From contig NC_087262.1 of the NCBI RefSeq assembly GCF_037042905.1, positions 9,529,501 through 9,593,500 of the forward strand: 64,000 nucleotides of DNA, read 5' to 3'. Within the stretch, counting starts at the first letter, position 1. Every line of letters starts with the position of its first letter. The notes below the pieces were generated by a model. It did no database searches and was not told the DNA's origin. It saw only the letters and a list, made by a program, of their open reading frames with translations. This DNA is from Lytechinus pictus. Lineage: Eukaryota; Echinodermata; Echinoidea; Temnopleuroida; Toxopneustidae. The position numbers and the translations under genes are program-made. Positions 37,401-52,400 of the stretch are shown piece by piece.

Positions 37401-40400
37401 ACATTGGCATGAGTATTGACCATCAGCAGAAGAGCATATTCCTCCATTTTGACAGGGTGATGAATCGCAGGGGTCAAACACTGATCAGATACCAATGAAA
37501 ATGATCAAGAAGGACAAATCATTAACAGATAATGTAAAAGGAGTCTCTAGACCACACTCTCTCTTACACAGGGAGGAGATTTGACAATATCATACAAGGA
37601 TAACATAAAACATCCTAAGAAAGAGTAGAAAGAGTGTGTAATTGGTTTTAAATTAGCACTGAAATTGCAAAAATACTGTCATTTTTTACCTGTATCACAG
37701 TTTGTTCCAGTATGAGTGCTCGGACATTCACATGAGTATTGACCATCAGCAGAAGAGCATATTCCTCCATTTTGACAGGGTGATGAATCGCAGGGGTCAA
37801 ACACTGATAAAAAAGGACCCATAAAATTACATAAATAAGGAATATATTACTTAGGGATGTATAAAAGATCATCATATATCTTTAACCGTATCTTAGGTGG
37901 GCTCTTAGCTGGGCTATTTCAGACCAACATAATATGGGGGGGGGGGGTCAATATGACCCCCCTCAGATCTCAGCCGTTGATCGCGCGATCACCGCGAAAA
38001 TTTTTACGCGCGTAGAACCAGATGTAAACTACAAGACTGTATAGTAACATTATCAAAAAAATAATTGCTTATATTTATCATTTATGGAAATGATCATATG
38101 AAATTTGCCCTAATTTTTGGTGTATGTTTATACGTTTAACTCAATTTATAAGGCTAGTAGAATGCTAATTTTTGGTGAACATATAGATATTTACATTTAT
38201 CACAAAAATCGAAAAGGAAAATGGCGAAAAATTATTAATTTCTTATGTATCTTGTTTTTTTTATTCTTATGTATTTTTTTAAACCTTTTTTTTAATTGTT
38301 TTTTCAATAAACTTTGTTGGGGACATCCTTGCTATAATGAATAGCAAAAAAAAATTAATCCATCTAAACTAACAAAAGTAAAACTAATCAGACATTTATG
38401 ATTTTTGGTTTAAAAACACAATTTGCTTTGACTTTGTACACGAAATCATGTTTTTGAGCAATTTTGGGACCGACATGCGCTTATAAAATATTGCGTAATT
38501 TCAAAACCGCGTACCCAGGCATCGCAAATTTGGTCTCAAAATATGCGCAAGACTTAAAAGTAAAAGGTCGGCGAGCTGCGTAGTCAAAAAAATTTGCACG
38601 GCAGTGTAGCGGTGAAATATCGAGGGGAGGGGTCAAATTGACCCCCACGGTTTAATAAGGGTTAAGAGAAGCAGGAAAAGAGAGAAAGAGAAAGAAAGAT
38701 TAGATGAAGAGAGGAGGAGAAAGGAGAGTGCAGATATGAAAGAAGAAAAATAAAATAATGGGTAATGAATCGCAGGGGTCAATTGCTGATAAGAAATCAA
38801 TGAATTTAATGAAGAAGAAAAAATCAATAACAGACATACAAAATATGTAAAAGGAGTCTCTAGACACATACACAGGAAGGAGATTTTAGGAGTGAATGCA
38901 GAGTAAACATAAGACATAATTATCTAAAAAGAATATCTAATTGGTTTTAAACACTGTAGTTGCAAAAAAAATACTGCCGTTCTTTACCTGTTTCACAGTT
39001 TGTTCCAGTATGAGTGTTTGGACATTGACATGAGTATTGACCATCAGCGGAAGAGCATATCCCTCCATTTTGACAGGGTGATGAATCGCAGGGGTCAAAC
39101 ACTGTTCAAATATAAAAATGAAATAATCAAGAAGGATAAATAATTATTAGATATACAAAATATGTAAGAGCAGTCTCTTGACACACATTCTTACTTTCTC
39201 TCACACACAGGAAGGAGATTTGAGGAGTGCATACTAATGTAATATAAAACCTCTTTGGAAAGAGTGTCTACTTGGTTTTAAACTAGCACTGTAATTGCAA
39301 ATATTCTGTCATTCTTTACCTGTTTCACCGCAGTTTGTTCCAGTATGCGTGTTTGGACATTGACATGAGTATTGACCATCAGCAGAAGAGCATATCCCTC
39401 CATTTTGACAGGGTGATGAACCGCAGGGGTCAAACACTGAAAAAAAAAATCAATGAAAATAATCAAGAGAGACAAACAATTAACATGTTATTAATACAAA
39501 CTATGTAAAATGAGTATCTAGACATGCGAAGCCACAATCCCTCACACGTAAGGACATTTGGCGATAGCATACAGAGATAATATAAAACATCTTTAGAAAG
39601 AGTGTCTAAATCTTTTGAGACAAACACTAAAATTGCAAAAAAGACATTGCCATTCTTTACCTGTTTCACAGTTTGTTCCAATATGAGTGTTTGGACATTG
39701 GCATGAGTATTGACCATCAGCAGAAGAGCATATTCCTCCGTTTTGACAGGGTGATGAATCGCAGGGGTCAAACACTGATAAAAAAGGACCCATAAAATTA
39801 CATAAATAAGGAATATATTACTTAGGGATGTATAAAAGATCATCATATATCTTTAACCGTATCTTAGGTGGGCTCTTAGCTGGGCTATTTCAGACCAACA
39901 TAATATGGGGGGGGGTCAATATGACCCCCCTCAGATCTCAGCCGTTGATCGCGCGATCACCGCGAAAATTTTTACGCGCGTAGAACCAGATGTAAACTAC
40001 AAGACTGTAAAGTAACATTTTCAAAAAAATAATTGCTTATATTTATCATTTATGGAAACAATCATATGAAATTTGCCTTAATTTTTTGTGTATGTTTATA
40101 CGTTAAACTTAATTTATAAAGCTAGAAGAATGCTAATTTTTGGTGAACATATAGATTTTTACATTTATAACAAAAATCTAAAAGAAAAATGGCGAAAAAT
40201 TATTAATTTCTTATGTATCTTTTTTTTTTTAATTTTTATGTATTTTTTCAAACCTTTGTTTTTTGTTTTTTCAATGAACTTTGTCGGGGACATATTTGCG
40301 ATCATAAATAGCCAAAAAAAAAATAAACCCATCTAAACTAACAAAAGTAAAACTAATCAGACATTTATGATTTTTGGTTTAAAAACACAATTTGCTTTGA

Positions 40401-43400
40401 CTTTGTACACGAAATCATGTTTTTGAGCAATTTTGGGACCGACATGCGCTTATAAAATATTGCGTAATTTCAAAACCGCGTACCCAGGCATCGCAAATTT
40501 GGTCTCAAAATATGCGCAAGACTTAAAAGTAAAAGGTCGGCGAGCTGCGTAGTCAAAAAAATTTGCACGGCAGTGTAGCGGTGAAATATCGAGGGGAGGG
40601 GTCAAATTGACCCCCACGGTTTAATAAGGGTTAAGAGAAGCAGGAAAAGAGAGAAAGAGAAAGAAAGATTAGATGAAGAGAGGAGGAGAAAGGAGAGTGC
40701 AGATATGAAAGAAGAAAAATAAAATAATGGGTAATGAATCGCAGGGGTCAATTGCTGATAAGAAATCAATGAATTTAATGAAGAAGAAAAAATCAATAAC
40801 AGACATACAAAATATGTAAAAGGAGTCTCTAGACACATACACAGGAAGGAGATTTTAGGAGTGAATGCAGAGTAAACATAAGACATAATTATCTAAAAAG
40901 AATATCTAATTGGTTTTAAACACTGTAGTTGCAAAAAAAATACTGCCGTTCTTTACCTGTTTCACAGTTTGTTCCAGTATGAGTGTTTGGACATTGACAT
41001 GAGTATTGACCATCAGCGGAAGAGCATATCCCTCCATTTTGACAGGGTGATGAATCGCAGGGGTCAAACACTGTTCAAATATAAAAATGAAATAATCAAG
41101 AAGGATAAATAATTATTAGATATACAAAATATGTAAGAGCAGTCTCTTGACACACATTCTTACTTTCTCTCACACACAGGAAGGAGATTTGAGGAGTGCA
41201 TACTAATGTAATATAAAACCTCTTTGGAAAGAGTGTCTACTTGGTTTTAAACTAGCACTGTAATTGCAAATATTCTGTCATTCTTTACCTGTTTCACCGC
41301 AGTTTGTTCCAGTATGCGTGTTTGGACATTGACATGAGTATTGACCATCAGCAGAAGAGCATATCCCTCCATTTTGACAGGGTGATGAACCGCAGGGGTC
41401 AAACACTGAAAAAAAAAATCAATGAAAATAATCAAGAGAGACAAACAATTAACATGTTATTAATACAAACTATGTAAAATGAGTATCTAGACATGCGAAG
41501 CCACAATCCCTCACACGTAAGGACATTTGGCGATAGCATACAGAGATAATATAAAACATCTTTAGAAAGAGTGTCTAAATCTTTTGAGACAAACACTAAA
41601 ATTGCAAAAAAGACATTGCCATTCTTTACCTGTTTCACAGTTTGTTCCAATATGAGTGTTTGGACATTGGCATGAGTATTGACCATCAGCAGAAGAGCAT
41701 ATTCCTCCGTTTTGACAGGGTGATGAATCGCAGGGGTCAAACACTGATAAAAAAGGACCCATAAAATTACATAAATAAGGAATATATTACTTAGGGATGT
41801 ATAAAAGATCATCATATATCTTTAACCGTATCTTAGGTGGGCTCTTAGCTGGGCTATTTCAGACCAACATAATATGGGGGGGGGTCAATATGACCCCCCT
41901 CAGATCTCAGCCGTTGATCGCGCGATCACCGCGAAAATTTTTACGCGCGTAGAACCAGATGTAAACTACAAGACTGTAAAGTAACATTTTCAAAAAAATA
42001 ATTGCTTATATTTATCATTTATGGAAACAATCATATGAAATTTGCCTTAATTTTTTGTGTATGTTTATACGTTAAACTTAATTTATAAAGCTAGAAGAAT
42101 GCTAATTTTTGGTGAACATATAGATTTTTACATTTATAACAAAAATCTAAAAGAAAAATGGCGAAAAATTATTAATTTCTTATGTATCTTTTTTTTTTTA
42201 ATTTTTATGTATTTTTTCAAACCTTTGTTTTTTGTTTTTTCAATGAACTTTGTCGGGGACATATTTGCGATCATAAATAGCCAAAAAAAAAATAAACCCA
42301 TCTAAACTAACAAAAGTAAAACTAATCAGACATTTATGATTTTTGGTTTAAAAACACAATTTGCTTTGACTTTGTACACGAAATCATGTTTTTGAGCAAT
42401 TTTGGGACCGACATGCGCTTATAAAATATTGCGTAATTTCAAAACCGCGTACCCAGGCATCGCACATTTGGTCTCAAAATATGCGCAAGACTTAAAAGTA
42501 AAAGGTCGGCGAGCTGCGCAGTCAAAAAAATTTGCACAGCGGTGTAGCGGTGAAATATCGAGGGGAGGGGTCAAATTGACCCCCTCGGTTTAATAAGGGT
42601 TAAGACAAGCAGGAAAAGAGAGAGATAGAGAGAGAGAGAGAAAGATTAAACGGAGAGAGGAGGAGGAGGGAGAGTGGAGATAAGAAAGACAAAAAAAATA
42701 ATGGGTAATGAATTGCAGGGGTCAATTGCTGATAAGAAATCAATGAATTTAATGAAGAAGAAAAAAACAATAACAGACATACAAAATATGTAAAAGGAGT
42801 CTATATAGACACATACACAGGAAGGAGATTTGAGGAGTGAATGGAAAGTAAACATAAGACATAATTATCTAAAAAGAATATCTAATTGGTTTTAAACACT
42901 GAAGTTGCAAAGAAAATACTGCCGTTCTTTACCTGTTTCACAGTTTGTTCCAGTATGAGTGTTTGGACATTGACATGAGTATTGACCATCAGCGGAAGAG
43001 CATATCCCTCCATTTTGACAGGGTGATGAATCGCAGGGGTCAAACACTGATCAGATACCAATGAAAATGATCAAGAAGGACAAATCATTAACAGATAATG
43101 TAAAAGAGTCTCTAGACACACACACAACCACACTCTCTCTTACACAGGGAGGAGATTTGACAATATCATACAAGGATAACATAAAACATCTTTAGATAGA
43201 GTAGAAAGAGTGTGTATAATTGGTTTTAAATTAGCACTGAAATGGCAAAAATACTGTCATCTTTTACCTGTTTCACAGTTTGTTCCAGTATGAGTGTTTG
43301 GACATTGACATGAGTATTGACCATCAGCGGAAGAGCATATCCCTCCATTTTGACAGGGTGATGAATCGCAGGGGTCAAACACTGATCAAATATAAAAATG

Positions 43401-46400
43401 AAATAATCAAGAAGGATAAATAATTATTAGATATACAAAATATGTAAGAGCAGTCTCTTGACACACATTCTTACTTTCTCTCACACACAGGAAGGAGATT
43501 TGAGGAGTGCATACTAATGTAATATAAAACCTCTTTGGAAAGAGTGTCTACTTGGTTTTAAACTAGCACTGTAATTGCAAATATTCTGTCATTCTTTACC
43601 TGTTTCACCGCAGTTTGTTCCAGTATGCGTGTTTGGACATTGACATGAGTATTGACCATCAGCAGAAGAGCATATCCCTCCATTTTGACAGGGTGATGAA
43701 CCGCAGGGGTCAAACACTGAAAAAAAAATCAATGAAAATAATCAAGAGAGACAAACAATTAACATGTTATTAATACAAACTATGTAAAATGAGTATCTAG
43801 ACATGCAAAGCCACAATCCCTCACACGTAAGGACATTTGGCGATAGCATACAGAGATAATATAAAACATCTTTAGAAAGAGTGTCTAAATCTTTTGAGAC
43901 AAACACTAAAATTGCAAAAAAGACATTGCCATTCTTTACCTGTTTCACAGTTTGTTCCAATATGAGTGTTTGGACATTGGCATGAGTATTGACCATCAGC
44001 AGAAGAGCATATTCCTCCGTTTTGACAGGGTGATGAATCGCAGGGGTCAAACACTGATAAAAAAGGACCCATAAAATTACATAAATAAGGAATATATTAC
44101 TTAGGGATGTATAAAAGATCATCATATATCTTTAACCGTATCTTAGGTGGGCTCTTAGCTGGGCTATTTCAGACCAACATAATATGGGGGGGGGGGGGTC
44201 AATATGACCCCCCTCAGATCTCAGCCGTTGATCGCGCGATCACCGCGAACATTTTTACGCGCGTAGAACCAGATGTAAACTACAAGACTGTAAAGTAACA
44301 TTTTCAAAAAAATAATTGCTTATATTTATCATTTATGGAAACAATCATATGAAATTTGCCCTAATTTTTTGTGTATGTTTATACGTTAAACTTAATTTAT
44401 AAAGCTAGAAGAATGCTAATTTTTGGTGAACATATAGATTTTTACATTTATAACAAAAATCTAAAAGAAAAATGGCGAAAAATTATTAATTTCTTATGTA
44501 TCTTGTTTTTTTTTATTTTTATGTATTTTTTCAAACCTTTGTTTTTTGTTTTTTCAATGAACTTTGTCGGGGACATATTTGCGATCATGAATAGCCAAAA
44601 AAAAAATAAACCCATCTAAACTAACAAAAGTAAAACTAATCAGATATTTATGATTTTTGGTTTAAAAACACAATTTGCTTTGACTTTGTACACGAAATCA
44701 TGTTTTTGAGCAATTTTGGGACCGACATGCGCTTATAAAATATTGCGTAATTTCAAAACCGCGTACCCAGGCATCGCACATTTGGTCTCAAAATATGCGC
44801 AAGACTTAAAAGTAAAAGGTCGGCGAGCTGCGCAGTCAAAAAAATTTGCACAGCGGTGTAGCGGTGAAATATCGAGGGGAGGGGTCAAATTGACCCCCTC
44901 GGTTTAATAAGGGTTAAGACAAGCAGGAAAAGAGAGAGATAGAGAGAGAAAGATTAAACGGAGAGAGGAGGAGGAGGGAGAGTGGAGATAAGAAAGACAA
45001 AAAAAATAATGGGTAATGAATTGCAGGGGTCAATTGCTGATAAGAAATCAATGAATTTAATGAAGAAGAAAAAAACAATAACAGACATACAAAATATGTA
45101 AAAGGAGTCTATATAGACACATACACAGGAAGGAGATTTGAGGAGTGAATGCAAAGTAAACATAAGACATAATTATCTAAAAAGAATATCTAATTGGTTT
45201 TAAACACTGAAGTTGCAAAGAAAATACTGCCGTTCTTTACCTGTTTCACAGTTTGTTCCAGTATGAGTGTTTGGACATTGACATGAGTATTGACCATCAG
45301 CGGAAGAGCATATTCCTCCATTTTGACAGGGTGATGAATCGCAGGGGTCAAACACTGATCAAATATAAAAATGAAATAATCAAGAAGGATAAATCATTAT
45401 TAGATATACAAAATATGTAAGAGAAGTCTTTCGACACACATTCTTAATTTCTCTCACACACAGGAAGGATATTTGAGGAGTGCATACTAATGTTATATAA
45501 AACCTCTTTGGAAAGAGTGTCTACTTGGTTTTAAACTAGCACTGTAATTGCAAAGATTCTGTCATTCTTACCTGTTTCACCGCAGTTTGTTCCAATATGA
45601 GTGTTTGGACATTGGCATGAGTATTGACCATCAGCAGGAGAGCATATTCCTCCATTCTGACAGGGTGATGAATCGCAGGGGTCAAACACTGATCAGATAC
45701 CAATGAAAATGATCAAGAAGGACAAATCATTAACGGATATACAAAATATGTGAAAGGAGTCTCTTGACACATACAGCCGTTCTCTCTCACACACAGGCGA
45801 GAGATTTTGCGATAGAATAGATAGATAATATAAAACATCTTTAGAAAGAGTTTGTAATTGGTTTTAAATTAGCACTGAAATGGCAAAAATACTGTCATCT
45901 TTTACCTGTTTCACAGTTTGTTCCAGTATGAGTGTTTGGACATTGGCATGAGTATTGACCATCACCAGAAGAGCATATTCCTCCATTTTGACAGGGTGAT
46001 GAAGCGCAGGGGTCAAACACTGATCAGATACCAATGAAAATGATCAAGAAGGACAAATCATTAACAGATAATGTAAAAGGAGTCTCTAGACCACACTCTC
46101 TCTTACACAGGGAGGAGATTTGACAATATCATACAAGGATAACATAAAACATCCTTAGAAAGAGTAGAAAGAGTGTGTAATTGGTTTTAAATTAGCACTG
46201 AAATTGCAAAAATACTGTCATTTTTTACCTGTATCACAGTTTGTTCCAGTATGAGTGCTCGGACATTCACATGAGTATTGACCATCAGCAGAAGAGCATA
46301 TTCCTCCATTTTGACAAGGTGATGATTCGCAGGGGTCAAACACTGATTTAAGATACCAATAAAATAATCAAGAAGGATTAATCATTAACGGATATACAAA

Positions 46401-49400
46401 ATATGTGAAAGGAGTCTCTTGACACATACAGCCATTATCTCTCACACACAGGCAAGATATTTTGCGGTAGAATAGATAGATAATATAAAACATCTTTAGA
46501 AAGAGTATGTAATTGGTTATAAATTAGCATTGAAATGGCAAAAATACTGTCATCTTTTACCTGTTTCACAGTTTGTTCCAGTATGAGTGTTTGGACATTG
46601 GCATGAGTATTGACCATCAGCGGTAGAGCATATTCCTCCATTTTGACAGGGTAATGAATCGCAGGGGTCAAACACTGATCAAATATAAAAGTGAAATAAT
46701 CAAGAAGGATAAATCATTATTAGATTTACAAAATATGTATGAGAAGTCTCTTGACACACATTCTTACTTTCTCTCACACACAGGAAGGAGATTTGAGGAG
46801 TGCATACTAATGTAATATAAAACCTCTTTGGAAAGAGTGTCTACTTGGTTTTAAACTAGCACTGTAATTGCAAAGATTCTGTCATTCTTTATCTGTTTCA
46901 CCGCAGTTTGTTCCAATATGAGTGTTTGAACATTGGCATGAGTATTGACCATCGGCAGAAGAGCATATTCCTCCATTTAGACAGGGTGATGAATCGCAAG
47001 GGTCAAACACTGATAAGATACCAATGAAAATGATCAAGAAAGACAAATCATTAACAGATAATGTCAAATGAGTCCTAGACACACACACAACCACACTCTC
47101 TCTTACACAGGGAGGAGATTTGACAATATCATACAAGGATAACATAAAACATCTTTAGATAGAGTAGAAAGAGTGTGTAATTGGTTTTAAATTAGCACTG
47201 AAATGGCAAAAATACTGTCATCTTCTACCTGTTTCACAGTTTGTTCCAGTATGAGTGTTTGGACATTGGCATGAGTATTGACCATCAGCAGAAGAGCATA
47301 TTCCTCCATTTTGACAGGGTGATGAATCGCAGGGGTCAAACACTGATCAGATACCAATGAAAATGATCAAGAAGGACAAATCATTAACGGATATACAAAA
47401 TATGTGAAAGGAGTCTCTTGACACATACAGCCGTTCTCTCTCACACACAGGCGAGAGATTTTGCGATAGAATAGATAGATAATATAAAACATCTTTAGAA
47501 AGAGTTTGTAATTGGTTTTAAATTAGCACTGAAATGGCAAAAATACTGTCATCTTTTACCTGTTTCACAGTTTGTTCCAGTATGAGTGTTTGGACATTGG
47601 CATGAGTATTGACCATCAGCAGAAGAGCATATTCCTCCATTTTGACAGGGTGATGAATCGCAGGGGTCAAACACTGATCAGATACCAATGAAAATGATCA
47701 AGAAGGACAAATCATTAACAGATAATGTAAAAGAGTCTCTAGACACACACACAACCACACTCTTTCTTACACAGGGAGGAGATTTGACAATATTATACAA
47801 GGATAACATAAAACATCTTTAGATAGAGTAGAAAGAGTGTGTAATTGGTTTTAAATTAGCACTGAAATGGAAAAAATACTGTCATCTTTTACCTGTTTCA
47901 CAGTTTGTTCCAGTATGAGTGTTTGGACATTGGCATGAGTATTGACCATCAGCAGAAGAGCATATTCCTCCATTTTGACAGGGTGATGAATCGCAGGGGT
48001 CAAACACTGATCAGATACCAATGAAAATGATCAAAAAGGACAAATCATTAACAGATAATGTAAAAGGAGTCTCTAGACACACACACAACCACACTCTTTC
48101 TTACACAGGGAGGAGATTTGACAATATCATACAAGGATAACATAAAACATCTTTAGATAGAGTAGAAAGAGTGTGTAATTGGTTTTAAATTAGCACTGAA
48201 ATGGCAAAAATACTGTCATCTTTTACCTGTTTCACAGTTTGTTCCAGTATGAGTGTTTGGACATTGGCATGAGTATTGACCATCAGCAGAAGAGCATATT
48301 CCTCCATTTTGACAGGGTGATGAATCGCAGGGGTCAAACACTGATCAGATACCAATGAAAATGATCAAGAAGGACAAATCATTAACAGATAATGTAAAAG
48401 GAGTCTCTAGACACACACACAACCACACTCTCTCTTACACAGGGAGGAGATTTGACAATATCATACAAGGATAACATAAAACATCTTTAGATAGAGTAGA
48501 AAGAGTGTGTTATTGGTTTTAAATTAGCACTGAAATGGCAAAAATACTGTCATATTTTACCTGTTTCACAGTTTGTTCCAGTATGAGTGTTTGGACATTG
48601 GCATGAGTATTGACCATCAGCAGAAGAGCATATTCCTCCATTTTGACAGGGTGATGAATCGCAGGGGTCAAACACTGATCAGATACCAATGAAAATGATC
48701 AAGAAGGACAAATCATTAACAGATAATGTAAAAGAGTCTCTAGACACACACACAACCACACTCTCTCTTACACAGGGAGGAGATTTGACAATATCATACA
48801 AGGATAACATAAAACATCTTTAGATAGAGTAGAAAGAGTGTGTAATTGGTTTTAAATTAGCACTGAAATGGCAAAAATACTGTCATCTTTTAACTGTTTC
48901 ACAGTTTGTTCCAGTATGAGTGTTTGGACATTGGCATGAGTATTGACCATCAGCAGAAGAGCATATTCCTCCATTTTGACAGGGTGATGAATCGCAGGGG
49001 TCAAACACTGATCAGATACCAATGAAAATGATCAAGAAGGACAAATCATTAACAGATAATGTAAAAGGAGTCTCTAGACACACACACAACCACACTTTTT
49101 CTTACACAGGGAGGAGATTTGACAATATCATACAAGGATAACATAAAACATCTTTAGATAGAATAGAAAGAGTGTGTAATTGGTTTTAAATTAGCACTGA
49201 AATGGCAAAAATACTGTCATCTTTTACCTGTTTCACAGTTTGTTCCAGTATGAGTGTTTGGACATTGGCATGAGTATTGACCATCAGCAGAAGAGCATAT
49301 TCCTCCATTTTGACAGGGTGATGAATCGCAGGGGTCAAACACTGATCAGATACCAATGAAAATGATCAAGAAGGACAAATCATTAACAGATAATGTAAAA

Positions 49401-52400
49401 GGAGTCTCTAGACACACACACAACCACACTCTCTCTTACACAGGGAGGAGATTTGACAATATCATACAAGGATAACATAAAACATCTTTAGAAAGAGTAG
49501 AAAGAGTGTGTAATTGGTTTTAAATTAGCACTGAAATGGCAAAAATACTGTCAATTTTTACCTGTATCACAGTTTGTTCCAGTATGAGTGCTCGGACATT
49601 CACATGAGTATTGACCATCAGCAGAAGAGCATATTCCTCCATTTTGACAAGGTGATGATTCGCAGGGGTCAAACACTGATTTAAGATACCAATGAAATAA
49701 TCAAGAAGGATTAATCATTAACGGATATACAAAATATGTGAAAGGAGTCTCTTGACACATACAGCCATTATCTCTCACACACAGGCAAGATATTTTGCGA
49801 TAGAATAGATAGATAATATAAAACATCTTTAGAAAGAGTGTGTAATTGGTTTTAAATTAGCACTGAAATTGCAAAAATACTGTAATCTTTTACCTGTTTC
49901 ACAGTTTGTTCCGGTATGAGTGTTTGGACATTGGCATGAGTATTGACCATCAGCAGAAGAGCATATTCCTCCATTTTGACAGGGTGATGAATCGCAGGGG
50001 TCAAACACTGATCAGATACCAATTAAAATGATCAAGAAGGACAAATCATTAACAGATAATGTAAAAGAGTCTCTAGACACACACACAACCACACTCTCTC
50101 TTACACAGGGAGGAGATTTGACAATATCATACAAGGATAACATAAAACATCTTTAGATAGAGTAGAAAGAGTGTGTAATTGGTTTTAAATTAGCACTGAA
50201 ATGGAAAAAATACTGTCATCTTTTACCTGTTTCACAGTTTGTTCCAGTATGAGTGTTTGGACATTGGCATGAGTATTGACCATCAGCAGAAGAGCATATT
50301 CCTCCATTTTGACAGGGTGATGAATCGCAGGGGTCAAACACTGATCAGATACCAATGAAAATGATCAAGAAGGACAAATCATTAACAGATAATGTAAAAG
50401 GAGTCTCTAGACACACACACAACCACACTCTCTCTTACACAGGGACGAGATTTGACAATATCATACAAGGATAACATAAAACATCTTTAGATAGAGTAGA
50501 AAGAGTGTGTAATTGGTTTTAAATTAGCACTGAAATGGAAAAAATACTGTCATCTTTTACCTGTTTCACAGTTTGTTCCAGTATGAGTGTTTGGACATTG
50601 GCATGAGTATTGACCATCAGCAGAAGAGCATATTCCTCCATTTTGACAGGGTGATGAATCGCAGGGGTCAAACACTGATCAGATACCAATGAAAATGATC
50701 AAGAAGGACAAATCATTAACAGATAATGTAAAAGGAGTCTCTAGACACACACACAACCACACTCTTTCTTACACAGGGAGGAGATTTGACAATATCATAC
50801 AAGGATAACATAAAACATCTTTAGATAGAGTAGAAAGAGTGTGTAATTGGTTTTAAATTAGCACTGAAATGGCAAAAATACTGTCATCTTTTACCTGTTT
50901 CACAGTTTGTTCCAGTATGAGTGTTTGGACATTGGCATGAGTATTGACCATCAGCAGAAGAGCATATTCCTCCATTTTGACAGGGTGATGAATCGCAGGG
51001 GTCAAACACTGATCAGATACCAATGAAAATGATCAAGAAGGACAAATCATTAACGGATATACAAAATATGTGAAAGGAGTCTCTTGACACATACAGCCGT
51101 TCTCTCTCACACACAGGCGAGAGATTTTGCGATAGAATAGATAGATAATATAAAACATCTTTAGGAAGAGTTTGTAATTGGTTTTAAATTAGCACTGAAA
51201 TGGCAAAAATACTGTAATCTTTTACCTGTTTCACAGTTTGTTCCAGTATGAGTGTTTGGACATTGGCATGAGTATTGACCATCAGCAGAAGAGCATATTC
51301 CTCCATTTTGACAGGGTGATGAATCGCAGGGGTCAAACACTGATCAGATACCAATGAAAATGATCAAGAAGGACAAATCATTAACAGATAATGTAAAAGA
51401 GTCTCTAGACACACACACAACCACACTCTCTCTTACACAGGGAGGAGATTTGACAATATCATACAAGGATAACATAAAACATCTTTAGATAGAGTGTGTA
51501 ATTGGTTTTAAATTAGCACTGAAATGGCAAAAATACTGTAATCTTTTACCTGTTTCACAGTTTGTTCCAGTATGAGTGTTTGGACATTGGCATGAGTATT
51601 GACCATCAGCAGAAGAGCATATTCCTCCATTTTGACAGGGTGATGAATCGCAGGGGTCAAACACTGATAAGATACCAATGAAATAATCAAGAAGGATTAA
51701 TCATTAACAGATATACAAAATATGTAAAAGGAGTCTCTTGACACATACAGCCGTTCTCTCTCACACACAGGCGAGAGATTTTGCGATAGAATAGATAGAT
51801 AATATAAAACATCTTTAGAAAGAGTGTGTAATTGGTTTTAAATTAGCACTGAAATGGCAAAAATACTGTAATCTTTTACCTGTTTCACAGTTTGTTCCAG
51901 TATGAGTGTTTGGACATTGGCATGAGTATTGACCATCAGCAGAAGAGCATATTCCTCCATTTTGACAGGGTGATGAATCGCAGGGGTCAAACACTGATCA
52001 GATACCAATGAAAATGATCAAGAAGGACAAATCATTAACAGATAATGTAAAAGGAGTCTCTAGACACACACACAACCACACTCTTTCTTACACAGGGAGG
52101 AGATTTGACAATATCATACAAGGATAACATAAAACATCTTTAGATAGAGTAGAAAGAGTGTGTAATTGGTTTTAAATTAGCACTGAAATGGCAAAAATAC
52201 TGTCATCTTTTACCTGTTTCACAGTTTGTTCCAGTATGAGTGTTCGGACATTGGCATGAGTATTGACCATCAGCAGAAGAGCATATTCCTCCATTTTGAC
52301 AGGGTGATGAATCGCAGGGGTCAAACACTGATCAGATACCAATGAAAATGATCAAGAAGGACAAATCATTAACGGATATACAAAATATGTGAAAGGAGTC

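Noticed and set aside
32628..44619. Repeated plus-strand frames [14 protein letters not shown] and [14 protein letters not shown]
   Set aside because: They lie wholly inside the TTAA-type MITE copies, differ by frame-affecting changes between copies (M3 lacks part of one), and show no codon-like substitution pattern.
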